DNA of 6,455 nt from Jatrophihabitans sp. (GTDB taxonomy: Bacteria > Actinomycetota > Actinomycetes > Mycobacteriales > Jatrophihabitantaceae): positions 1 through 6,455 of the forward strand of contig JAOPVG010000071.1 in NCBI GenBank assembly GCA_025966255.1, in the 5' to 3' direction. The notes below the pieces were generated by a model, which did not search any database, was not told the origin of the DNA, and was given only the letters and a program-made list of their open reading frames with translations. Every line of letters starts with the position of its first letter. Position 1 is the first letter of the stretch. Shown here piece after piece: positions 1 to 5,683 of this stretch. The translations under genes and the position numbers were made by a program.

Positions 1-335
1 GGCGGCCGCAACTGCGCCCGGTGGACGTGGATGCGCGGGAGGTTGGCGTTGCTGCGCGGTGCCACCGTCACCTCGACGAGCGTGGGCTGCGCGCCGAGCA
101 GCGGAAGGTCGTGCATCAGCGCCGCCGAGCGATGGCTGACGGTGCAGTCCGGGTAGTTGCGGGCGGCCGCCACTGTGTCGACATGGTGCGACCGCCGCGG
201 CGCCGACGTGTACACGCCCTGTCGCACTCGGACGATCCGGCCGCGGCGGACGGCGTTCCTGAGCGCGGACATCGTCCAGCCGCAGGCCTCGGCGTCGCGG
301 ACGGTGAAGACGGTGGGGTCCGGGAGCTGGCGCAC
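1..335 (-). CDS. AbiEi-type winged-helix antitoxin-domain protein, N-terminal part (runs off the window)
   Basis: Reading from a GTG at 335-333 gives 111 residues that continue past the window edge. Residues about 9-45 match the N-terminal winged helix of actinobacterial AbiEi antitoxin-domain proteins: a VFTVRDAEACGW helix, then ALRNAVRRGRIVRVRQGVY, the typical 'wing and GVY' ending. Residues 54-80 (AAARNYPDCTVSHRSAALMHDLPL) resemble the following segment, in which a conserved SH-SAA-LH-LP pattern is usual. Many relatives continue into a DUF559/Vsr-like nuclease-fold domain; that part would lie outside the window, so toxin-antitoxin function is not shown. Third positions are almost all G or C from residue 3 onward. 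The start is uncertain: no Shine-Dalgarno precedes 335, and the upstream stretch codes plausibly in another frame (see findings). It is divergent from the aldo/keto reductase. Confidence 0.72.
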   Translation of the reverse strand, partial: MRQLPDPTVFTVRDAEACGWTMSALRNAVRRGRIVRVRQGVYTSAPRRSHHVDTVAAARNYPDCTVSHRSAALMHDLPLLGAQPTLVEVTVAPRSNANLPRIHVHRAQLRP

Positions 336-551
336 AGCGCAAGTAGAGCGGCGATGGCATCGGGGCCGGCGCGCACGACGAGGAGCTGTGGACGATGTCC
401 GGACGTGTGGACATGCCGCGAGGTGATCGCCTTTCCTGTGCTAGGGCTGCTCGCTGCCGACTTTTCCTGGCTCAGGTACGCGTGCGCGCCGTCGCAGCGT
501 CTCTCAGTGAGGAAAGGGTGCCGCCCAGCCCGCCGAGCCGCAGCCGATCCC

Positions 552-562
552 CCGATCATCGG
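552..562. promoter_or_regulatory. Short palindrome upstream of the aldo/keto reductase
   Basis: CCGAT-C-ATCGG is a perfect inverted repeat with 5-bp arms and one central base, 69 bases before the reductase start. Its position would suit a small repressor site, but palindromes this short are common in GC-rich DNA. Confidence 0.2.
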
Positions 563-568
563 TCTCTC

Positions 569-604
569 CCGCGCCCGGCGATGACCGCCGCGCCCGGCGA
601 TGAC
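569..604. repeat. 17-bp tandem direct repeat upstream of the aldo/keto reductase
   Basis: CCGCGCCCGGCGATGAC occurs exactly at 569-585 and again at 588-604, a period of 19 bases with a CG dinucleotide between the copies. The second copy ends 26 bases before the reductase ATG at 631. Each copy holds an ATG, but neither starts a supported reading frame. It may be a tandem regulator-binding site in the promoter or leader, or a recent slippage duplication. Confidence 0.6.
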
Positions 605-630
605 GGCACAGGGTGGCGCAAAGTGGACAG

Positions 631-1620
631 ATGACAACAACGCGACGGCTCGGCACGACCGGGCCACAAGTGAGTGCACTCGGGCTGGGCTGCATGGGGA
701 TGTCCGGCACATACGGCCCGTCCGACGACGACGAGAGCGTGGCGACGATCCAGGCCGCGGTCGACGCCGGCGTCACCCTGCTCGACACCGGCGACTTCTA
801 CGGCAGCGGCCACAACGAACTGCTGGTCGGGCGGGCCCTCAAGCAGCTCGATCGCGACGCGGTCCAGCTCAGCGTCAAGTTCGGCGGTATGCGCGACCCG
901 GACGGCGGCTGGGCCGGGTTCGACGCCCGTCCCAGGGCGATGCGCAACTTCCTGGCCTACTCCCTCGTCCGGCTCGGCACCGATTACATCGACGTCTACC
1001 GGCCCGCGCGCCTCGATCCGAACGTCCCGATCGAGGAGACGATCGGCGCGATCGCCGAAGAGGTGGACAAGGGCTACGTGCGGCACATCGGGTTGTCCGA
1101 GGTCGGCTCCGACACGATTCGCCGGGCCGCGGCCGTCCATCCCATCGTCGATCTGCAGATCGAATACAGCCTGCTGTCCCGCGGCATCGAGGACGGCATC
1201 CTGCAGACCTGCCGCGAACTGGGCATCGCGATCACGGCGTACGGCGTGCTGTCGCGCGGGCTCATCGCCGGCACCGGGCCAACCGGCGACCCGAAGGACT
1301 TCCGGGCGCACAGCCCGCGCTTCCAGGGCGAGAACCTCAGCCACAACCTCGGCCTCGTCGATCGCCTGCAGCCGATCGCGGAGCGGCACGGCGTCACCGT
1401 CGCGCAGCTTGCGATCGCTTGGGTGGCGGCTCAGGGCGAGGACATCGTGCCGGTGATCGGGATGCGCCGTCGGTCGCGCCTGCCGGCGGCGCTTCAGGCC
1501 ATGGCGATCACCCTCAAGCCGAGCGATCTCGCCGACATCGAGGCCGCGATTCCCGTCGGAGCCGCCGCCGGCGACCGGTACGCCACGGCCCAGCTCGCGC
1601 AGCTCGACAGCGAGCGGTGA
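631..1620 (+). CDS. Aldo/keto reductase family protein, catalytic His replaced by Ala
   Basis: This is a 329-aa TIM-barrel oxidoreductase of the aldo/keto reductase superfamily, expected to be cytosolic and to use NADPH. The N-terminus RRLGTTGPQVSALGLGCMGMS is the family's usual opening. Three of the four catalytic residues are visible: D52 and Y57 in LLDTGDFYG, and K83 in SVKFGG. The fourth, normally His in a 'YYLHRVDP'-type strand, is Ala126 in VYRPARLDP. From memory, a group of actinobacterial relatives shares this RPAR form. Later landmarks are GYVRHIGLSEVG (149-159), QIEYSLLSR (176-184) and the C-terminal cofactor-binding stretch VIGMRRRSRL (275-284). I chose ATG 631 because the family motif starts five residues later and an AGTGGA sequence precedes it by a few bases. 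A GTG at 613 would add six residues without a better ribosome site. The physiological substrate is unknown. Confidence 0.9.
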   Translation: MTTTRRLGTTGPQVSALGLGCMGMSGTYGPSDDDESVATIQAAVDAGVTLLDTGDFYGSGHNELLVGRALKQLDRDAVQLSVKFGGMRDPDGGWAGFDARPRAMRNFLAYSLVRLGTDYIDVYRPARLDPNVPIEETIGAIAEEVDKGYVRHIGLSEVGSDTIRRAAAVHPIVDLQIEYSLLSRGIEDGILQTCRELGIAITAYGVLSRGLIAGTGPTGDPKDFRAHSPRFQGENLSHNLGLVDRLQPIAERHGVTVAQLAIAWVAAQGEDIVPVIGMRRRSRLPAALQAMAITLKPSDLADIEAAIPVGAAAGDRYATAQLAQLDSER

Positions 1621-1673
1621 TCGAGCCGCACAGGCAACCGACTGACCGTCGTTAGACGCCGGTTAGGTAGTCC

Positions 1674-1702
1674 TTGAACAACGCTGAGGACGCCTGTAGC
1701 GT
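1674..1702 (+). promoter_or_regulatory. Predicted housekeeping-sigma promoter for the cold-shock gene
   Basis: A TTGAAC -35 box (1674-1679) and a TAGCGT -10 box (1697-1702) are exactly 17 bp apart. Both fit the actinobacterial vegetative consensus (TTGAC-like and TAnnnT). Transcription would start near 1709, giving a leader of roughly 140 nt before the GTG of the cold-shock gene. This is the clearest promoter in the window. Confidence 0.65.
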
Positions 1703-1704
1703 CC
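1688..1704. promoter_or_regulatory. Inverted repeat overlapping the -10 box of the cold-shock promoter
   Basis: GGACGC-CTGTA-GCGTCC is a perfect inverted repeat with 6-bp arms and a 5-bp centre. Its right half covers most of the -10 hexamer TAGCGT. A protein bound here would block RNA polymerase, so this is a candidate operator. Six-base arms can arise by chance at this base composition. Confidence 0.3.
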
Positions 1705-1798
1705 GCGACGGTCGAGTGACGAACGTAATCGCTGCGCGAACGACCACGGTCCTCCGGGAACGTGCACGGAAGTGGAGCGGGACCGGCGAACGAAGACC

Positions 1799-1825
1799 CC
1801 GAGCCCCGCGAGGTGTGGGTCTCGG
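1799..1825 (+). promoter_or_regulatory. Candidate hairpin in the cold-shock gene leader
   Basis: CCGAG (1799-1803) pairs with CTCGG (1821-1825). After one C/U mismatch the stem continues as CCCGC (1805-1809) against GTGGG (1815-1819) with one G-U pair, closing on the loop GAGGT. The stem ends 15 bases before the AAGGAG ribosome binding site. Long structured leaders are known for cspA-type mRNAs in other bacteria; any thermosensing role here is speculation. Confidence 0.3.
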
Positions 1826-1840
1826 ACAGGCCCCCTCAGC

Positions 1841-1846
1841 AAGGAG
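1841..1846 (+). promoter_or_regulatory. Ribosome binding site that sets the cold-shock protein start
   Basis: AAGGAG lies 5 bases before the GTG at 1852. It is the strongest Shine-Dalgarno in the window. It fixes the start at GTG 1852 rather than at any in-frame upstream GTG, and gives the normal length for the family. Confidence 0.8.
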
Positions 1847-1851
1847 TGCAC

Positions 1852-2055
1852 GTGGCACAGGGCAGCGTGAAGTGGTTCAACAACGAGAAGGGCTACGGCT
1901 TCATCGCCGTAGACGGCGGACAGGACGTATTCGTCCACTACTCCTCCATCCAGTCCGACGGGTACAAGTCCCTCGACGAGAACCAGCGAGTTGAGTTCGA
2001 CGTGGTTCAGGGCCCGAAGGGCCCGCAGGCGGACGGCGTCCGCGTCGTCAGCTGA
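1852..2055 (+). CDS. Cold-shock protein (CspA family, 67 aa)
   Basis: This is a single cold-shock domain of 67 residues, the normal size for bacterial CspA-type proteins. These are five-stranded OB-fold, single-stranded nucleic-acid binders that act as RNA chaperones in the cytoplasm. The N-terminus [18 protein letters not shown] is close to the actinobacterial norm. It contains Trp8 and the RNP1 motif KGYGFI (13-18); RNP2 VFVHY is at 26-30. It starts with GTG behind a good AAGGAG site. A predicted TTGAAC-N17-TAGCGT promoter and a leader of about 140 nt precede it, and a strong stem-loop follows 18 bases after the stop. It is therefore probably monocistronic. Without expression data I cannot tell a constitutive Csp from a cold-induced one. 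A specific letter (cspA, cspB, scoF) would be arbitrary. Confidence 0.95.
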   Translation: MAQGSVKWFNNEKGYGFIAVDGGQDVFVHYSSIQSDGYKSLDENQRVEFDVVQGPKGPQADGVRVVS

Positions 2056-2072
2056 GCGACGCAGCAACCGAA

Positions 2073-2101
2073 ACGGCCCGGACCGAAGTGGTCCGGGTCG
2101 T
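2073..2101. terminator. Stem-loop terminator between convergent csp and P450 genes, probably bidirectional
   Basis: A 12-bp stem, ACGGCCCGGACC (2073-2084) against GGTCCGGGTCGT (2090-2101), closes on the 5-base loop GAAGT. It has only one G-U pair. It begins 18 bases after the csp stop and lies about 63 bases beyond the P450 stop read leftward. On the plus strand there is no T-run. On the minus strand the stem ends into TTTCGGTT, so it looks slightly better as the terminator of the leftward operon. U-poor hairpin terminators are common in actinobacteria. Confidence 0.75.
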
Positions 2102-2126
2102 GTCGCGTCCGGGTCGTTTCGCGTCC
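2091..2126. repeat. 16-bp tandem repeat overlapping the terminator arm
   Basis: GTCCGGGTCGTGTCGC (2091-2106) is followed directly by GTCCGGGTCGTTTCGC (2107-2122), one mismatch, and then a partial third copy GTCC. The repeat unit contains the right arm of the terminator stem. The second copy could therefore also pair with the left arm and form an alternative, longer-looped hairpin. It probably arose by local duplication of the terminator arm. Confidence 0.65.
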
Positions 2127-2163
2127 ACGACGCGTCGCCCCCGGCCGCTCTCGGTTCAGCCGC

Positions 2164-3413
2164 TCAGCCGACGGCGACGGGGAGGTGCAGCGGTCCGCGG
2201 ATCGTCGCCGCATTGCGCCGCACCACGCGGCCGGCGCGGCGCAGGTCGGGCCGCCGCTCGGCCAGCGCGCGAAAGGCCGCGGTGGCTTCGAGCCGGGCGA
2301 GGGGCTGGCCCAGGCAGTAGTGGATGCCGCTGGAGAACGCGAGGTGCTCGACCGGCAGCGTGCGGGTGATGTCGAAACGGGCCGGATCCTCATACACGGA
2401 CGGATCGCGGTTGGCGCCGCCGATGAGCGTTGCGACGAACTGCCCCTTGTGCACCTGGACGCCGTCGAGGTCGACGTCGGCCAGCGCCAGACGTCCGGTG
2501 CGCTGCACGGGGGCGTCGTAGCGCAGCACCTCCTCGGTCGTGTTGGCGGCCAGTGCCGGATCCGCGCACAGCGCCGCCCACTGCTCCGGATGATCGAGCA
2601 GGGCCAGCACCCCGTTGCTGATCAGGTTCACCGTGGTCTCGAAGCCGGCGATGAGCAGCAGGGTGCACAGCGGCACCATCTCGCGGGCCTCGATGCGCTC
2701 GCCGTCGCGGCCACGATCGCGCTGATGACGTCGTCGGCCGGGTCGCGTCGCCGCAGTTCGAAAAGCTCCTGGAACAGCGCCTCCAGCGCCGCGTTGGCCT
2801 GCATCAGCGCGCGGGCGTGCCGCAGCGATTTCACCCCGTCCAGGGCGCTGCCGATCGTCGCCCCGTACCTGGCGAAGTCGTCGGCGTGGGTGTTCGGCAC
2901 GCCGAGCAGATCGGTGATGACCGCGATCGGCACCGGCGCCGCGAACGCCGATACCAGGTCCACCCGCCCGTGCCGCGGCAGGTCGTCGATCAACTGGTGG
3001 ACGGTCTTCTCGACCCGCGAGGCGTAACCGGCCATCTGCTTCGGGCTGAACGCCGGCGTTGCGAGGCGACGCAGCCGGGTGTGATCGGGCGGATTGAGCT
3101 CGAGGAAGGACAGGCCGAAGCCGCTGTCGTCCGGTTCGTCGCCTTCGGGGCGCACGCCGAAGTGCCGGTCGCGCAGTACCTGCTTGCAGATGCCGTGGCT
3201 GGTGGTCACCCAGTTGCCCAGCCGGGTGCGCGAGATCGGTCCCTCCGCGCGGAGCCGTTCGTAGATCGGGTAGGGGTTGTCGCGGGCCGGGCCCAGCATC
3301 AGCAGCGACATCGGGTCGTGCCGGACGTAGCCGTGATACGCGGTGACTCCGCGCTGGCGGTACAGCGCCGTCGCGAACGACGTCACTTGTCGGAGCTGGG
3401 CGAGCGTCGGCAT
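2164..3413 (-). pseudogene. Cytochrome P450, third gene of the exporter operon, split by a one-base frameshift
   Basis: P450 mono-oxygenases insert oxygen from O2 into small molecules, using electrons from a ferredoxin partner; none is encoded here. From ATG 3413 the frame gives normal P450 sequence, including NPYPIYERLR, LNPPDHTRLRRL (107-118) and DPADDVISAIVAA (to residue 236). It then runs into nonsense. Homology continues in the next frame with GERIEAREMVPL, the I-helix AGFETT, the ExxR motif EVLR, and the heme loop FSSGIHYCLGQPLAR with its Cys at 2316-2314. The frame breaks near 2706: observed GCC GCG ACG GCG; one added G gives GCC GCG GAC GGC and joins the halves. The repaired protein is 416 aa, a normal bacterial length, with I-helix 256-261, ExxR 295-298 and heme Cys367. 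All key motifs are intact, so either a sequencing error or a very recent mutation fits. The start overlaps the permease stop by one base (TGATG) without a Shine-Dalgarno, suggesting coupled translation. CYP family not assigned. Confidence 0.88.
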
Positions 3414-4594
3414 CAGGAGATGTCCGCGACGGCCTCGCCGCGCCAGGCGCGACGCAACGGAACCCGGGTGCCGCTGTGCAGCACCGATGCGCGATAGACC
3501 CGCGCCGCGACGGCGATGATCCCGGCGACCGCGACCAGCAGCAGCACCACGGCGAGGACGACATCCAGCACCGGGACGCCCCCGTGAGCGATCCGTCCTG
3601 GCATGGCGATCGACGAGATCGGCGGGACGATGGACAGCACGCGGGCGAAGCTGGAGTCCGGGTTCGTGGCCGCGGCGAAGCTGGCCGCGTAGCAGACGGT
3701 GAGGGTGAGCGTGACCGGCGCGAGGACGCCCGACACCTCCTCCTGCCGCGAAACCGTCGAGCCCAGCGCCGCGGCGAGCGCACCGAAGAACGCGAAACCC
3801 AGCACGAATCCGACGAAGCTGACGAGCACCGTCAACAAGCCGGACGCCGGCAGGGTGAGCGTCTTTGCCGCCGTGGCCGCCCCAAGCGCGACCGCGCCCA
3901 GCGTCAGCACCTGTCCGGCGGCGAGGGCGCCGATGCCGACGAGTTTGCCGGTGAGCAGTTGCATCGGCCGCACCGAGGAGAGGACGAGTTCGACGACGCG
4001 ACTCGACTTCTCCTCCACTACGCCCATCGCCACCCAGGTGCAGAACGTGATGAGCTGGGAGAACAGCACCACCACTGCGATGATCGCGATCGCCTGCCGC
4101 TGGGTGCTGTCGGCCGAGGCCGTGGCCGTGACCGGCAGTGGCGCGACGTTCAGCGCGGCCGCGGCTTGCTGGTCGTTCAGCCCGTCCGCGCGCAGACGTT
4201 TCACCGTGGCCGCGAGCCGGTAGGCGTCCTGCACGACCGCCACGACGCCGTCGCTCGTGTGTTGGGCCACGAGCTGGTTGCCGGGCAGCACCGCGGCGTC
4301 CCAGTCGCCCGCCTTCACCTTCGCCCGGGCCTCGGCGGCGCCGGCCGGGTGAATCTTGATGTGGACGCCCTGCGCCGAGCCCATGGCCACGAGCGCGCCG
4401 GACAACCCGCCGGGGTCGGCGGCCACAGCGATGTCGTAGGTCGCAGCCTTGCTGGTCCCGGTGAAGAACGACGGCAGGACGCAGCCGACGACGGCAATGA
4501 GCAGCGCGATGCCGAAGCCGATCCGGTAGCCCCGCTGCTGTAGCCGGCTGGTGATCTCGCGCCGGGCGATCAGGGCAACGACGCCGCTACTCAC
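3413..4594 (-). CDS. ABC-2 type exporter permease, NatB-like
   Basis: This 393-aa integral membrane protein resembles NatB-type ABC-2 permeases (COG1668), the membrane partner of the ATPase encoded just upstream. The N-terminal stretch ALIARREITSRLQQRG is the usual cytoplasmic lead. One membrane helix follows at about 27-45, then a soluble extracytoplasmic domain at about 46-165. Further hydrophobic helices lie near 167-191, 213-240, 252-278, 287-309 and 343-366. The signature VVEEKSSRVVELVLSSVRP (192-210) after the second helix is diagnostic of this family. It starts with GTG at 4594, overlapping the ATPase stop by 8 bases (GTGAGTAG), and its TGA overlaps the P450 ATG by one base. Family members export sodium, drugs, peptides or lipids; the substrate here cannot be deduced. 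Confidence 0.92.
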   Translation of the reverse strand: MSSGVVALIARREITSRLQQRGYRIGFGIALLIAVVGCVLPSFFTGTSKAATYDIAVAADPGGLSGALVAMGSAQGVHIKIHPAGAAEARAKVKAGDWDAAVLPGNQLVAQHTSDGVVAVVQDAYRLAATVKRLRADGLNDQQAAAALNVAPLPVTATASADSTQRQAIAIIAVVVLFSQLITFCTWVAMGVVEEKSSRVVELVLSSVRPMQLLTGKLVGIGALAAGQVLTLGAVALGAATAAKTLTLPASGLLTVLVSFVGFVLGFAFFGALAAALGSTVSRQEEVSGVLAPVTLTLTVCYAASFAAATNPDSSFARVLSIVPPISSIAMPGRIAHGGVPVLDVVLAVVLLLVAVAGIIAVAARVYRASVLHSGTRVPLRRAWRGEAVADIS

Positions 4595-5495
4595 CTTCGC
4601 TCGCTTCGCTCATGGCTTCGCGGTAGAGCTCGGCAAGGGAGGGCTGCCGCCAGCCGAAGCACTCCACCCGGCCGGCCGCGATCGCGGCGGCGAGAACCGC
4701 CTGATCGTCGTTCGGGTCGTCCAGGGCGAGGACGATGCTGTTGCCCTCGCGCTCGATGACGCGTACCCCGCGGAGGCCGTCGGTCCAGGACGGGTCGGCG
4801 AGCACCGTCACCTCCAGTGCTTCGCGGGCGCCGGCCTGACGCAGCTCGGCGAGCGTGCCGTCGGCGACGATCCGGCCGCTGCGGATGATGACGACGCGGT
4901 CGCAGAGGCGTTCGACGAGCTCGAGCTGGTGGCTGGAGAACAGCACGCCGGTCCCGGTGGCGCGGCGCTGGGCGAGCACGTCGGCCATGGTGTCGACGCC
5001 GACCGGGTCAAGGCCGGAGAACGGCTCGTCCAGGATCAGCAGCTGCGGGTCGTGGACGAGCGCCGCCGCCAGCTGCACGCGCTGCTGGTTGCCGAGCGAG
5101 AGCGCCTGCACGTGGTCGCGGGGACCGGCGACGACGTCCATCTGCTCGATCAGCTTCGCGGCGGCGGCGGCGGACTCGGCGGCGGGCATGCCGCGCAGCT
5201 TGCCGAAGTAGGCGACCTGCTCGACGACGCGCATCTTGGGGTAGAGCCCCCGTTCTTCGGGCATGTAGCCGAAGCGTTGGCGGGTGGCGAAGGTCAGTGG
5301 GGCGCCGTTCCAGCGCACCGAGCCGGAGTCGGCGGCGAGGAGGCCCATTGCGATGCGCATGGTGGTGGACTTGCCGGCCCCGTTGGCGCCGACGAAACCC
5401 ACCATCTCCCCCGCGTCCACCCTCAGGGAAACCCCGGCCAGGGCCTGCTTGGCCCCATAGGCCTTGTGCAGGTCGTGGATGGCGAGCACGTCCAC
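4587..5495 (-). CDS. ABC exporter ATP-binding protein, NatA-like with C-terminal DUF4162
   Basis: This is the 302-aa nucleotide-binding subunit of the ABC exporter and first gene of the leftward operon. It powers transport by ATP binding and hydrolysis on the cytoplasmic face. Walker A is GANGAGKST (36-44) and Walker B is LLILDEP (152-158) with catalytic Glu157. The H-loop His189 is in FSSHQ. The ABC signature is the NatA variant LSLGNQQ (133-139) rather than LSGGQ. The Q-loop region reads [12 protein letters not shown] (77-88), also typical of NatA relatives. Residues about 220-300 form the C-terminal DUF4162-like region with [12 protein letters not shown]. It starts at GTG 5495; GGAG lies about 11 bases upstream, rather far. 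The last codons contain a GAGCGAAG repeat (period 9), and the stop lies inside the permease start. It is divergent from groEL across a 204-bp gap. Confidence 0.94.
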   Translation of the reverse strand: MDVLAIHDLHKAYGAKQALAGVSLRVDAGEMVGFVGANGAGKSTTMRIAMGLLAADSGSVRWNGAPLTFATRQRFGYMPEERGLYPKMRVVEQVAYFGKLRGMPAAESAAAAAKLIEQMDVVAGPRDHVQALSLGNQQRVQLAAALVHDPQLLILDEPFSGLDPVGVDTMADVLAQRRATGTGVLFSSHQLELVERLCDRVVIIRSGRIVADGTLAELRQAGAREALEVTVLADPSWTDGLRGVRVIEREGNSIVLALDDPNDDQAVLAAAIAAGRVECFGWRQPSLAELYREAMSEASEGE

Positions 5496-5520
5496 ACCGT
5501 ACCCAGCTCCCTGACCCGGT

Positions 5521-5555
5521 CCCGGGGCGCCTCGATTCCTTGCACTCGCCCCGGG
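5521..5555. repeat. GC-rich 9-bp inverted repeat interleaved with the first CIRCE
   Basis: CCCGGGGCG (5521-5529) and CGCCCCGGG (5547-5555) are perfect inverted copies separated by 17 bases. The right arm occupies most of the spacer of the first CIRCE. In a leftward transcript the repeat would form a stable hairpin shortly before the ATPase ribosome site. As DNA it could be a separate operator. Confidence 0.5.
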
Positions 5556-5565
5556 GGAGTGCTAA
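5539..5565. promoter_or_regulatory. CIRCE element 1 (HrcA operator), imperfect left arm
   Basis: CTTGCACTC (5539-5547), a 9-base spacer, and GAGTGCTAA (5557-5565) match the CIRCE layout TTAGCACTC-N9-GAGTGCTAA. The right arm is perfect; the left arm has two mismatches in its first three bases. CIRCE is bound by the heat-shock repressor HrcA and is characteristic of groE operons. It sits upstream of groEL, next to the second copy. Confidence 0.85.
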
Positions 5566-5572
5566 ACCTGAA

Positions 5573-5599
5573 TTGGCACTCGACTAGGGTGAGTGCCAG
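5573..5599. promoter_or_regulatory. CIRCE element 2 (HrcA operator)
   Basis: TTGGCACTC (5573-5581), nine bases GACTAGGGT, then GAGTGCCAG (5591-5599). The inner eight bases TGGCACTC and GAGTGCCA are perfectly symmetric. The left arm differs from consensus at one base and the right arm at two. It begins 7 bases after CIRCE 1 ends, so two HrcA dimers could sit side by side. It should repress groEL and release on heat shock. Confidence 0.9.
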
Positions 5600-5629
5600 C
5601 CGGTCGCGCAGTGAGGCCCTACCTATAAG
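5586..5629 (+). promoter_or_regulatory. groEL: Candidate -10 boxes for groEL (choice unresolved)
   Basis: Two -10-like hexamers fit groEL transcription. TAGGGT at 5586-5591 lies in the spacer of CIRCE 2, so HrcA would cover it directly, as expected for repression. TATAAG at 5624-5629 is closer to the bacterial consensus but lies downstream of both operators. Neither has a good -35 box at 16-18 bp. Confidence 0.3.
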
Positions 5630-5683
5630 GGGTCGTCCGTCGCGGGCACCGCACGCCGGCGTGACAAGCGTGTCCACCGAAGA

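Larger units (their letters stand above)
336..630. other. Non-coding divergent region between the AbiEi-type gene and the aldo/keto reductase
   Basis: About 295 bases without a convincing gene. They hold the 11-bp palindrome CCGATCATCGG at 552-562 and a 17-bp tandem repeat at 569-604. A purine-rich AGGAAAGG on the minus strand (about 437-430) lies 15 nt before a minus-strand ATG at 414, too far for a normal ribosome binding site. Open frames crossing this region are not supported by homology. I could not place a convincing promoter for either divergent gene. Confidence 0.5.

Noticed and set aside
613..630. Aldo/keto reductase start at GTG 613
   Set aside because: It adds six residues not found in the family and has no purine-rich ribosome site; ATG 631 fits better.
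116..712. Minus-strand open frame of 198 codons across the divergent region
   Set aside because: It is low-complexity Arg/Ser/Pro/Ala sequence over most of its length. Only the short DAIAALLALCA piece looks real, and that is discussed as a possible N-terminus of the AbiEi-type gene.
556..1655. Long open frames on both strands overlapping the aldo/keto reductase
   Set aside because: Only the 631-1620 frame carries family motifs and the expected third-position G/C bias; the others are compositional shadows.
1762..2055. N-terminally extended cold-shock protein from an in-frame GTG at 1762 (97 aa)
   Set aside because: The extra 30 residues have no family similarity, and the AAGGAG site 5 bases before GTG 1852 gives the standard 67-aa protein.
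2128..2137. Palindrome CGACGCGTCG between the terminator repeats and the P450 stop
   Set aside because: Ten-base GC-rich palindromes are frequent by chance here, and no promoter or known site adjoins it.
3476..4543. Long plus-strand open frame of 355 codons opposite the permease
   Set aside because: It is rich in Arg, Gly, Asp and His without family motifs. It is antisense to a permease with clear ABC-2 features and is a typical shadow frame in GC-rich DNA.
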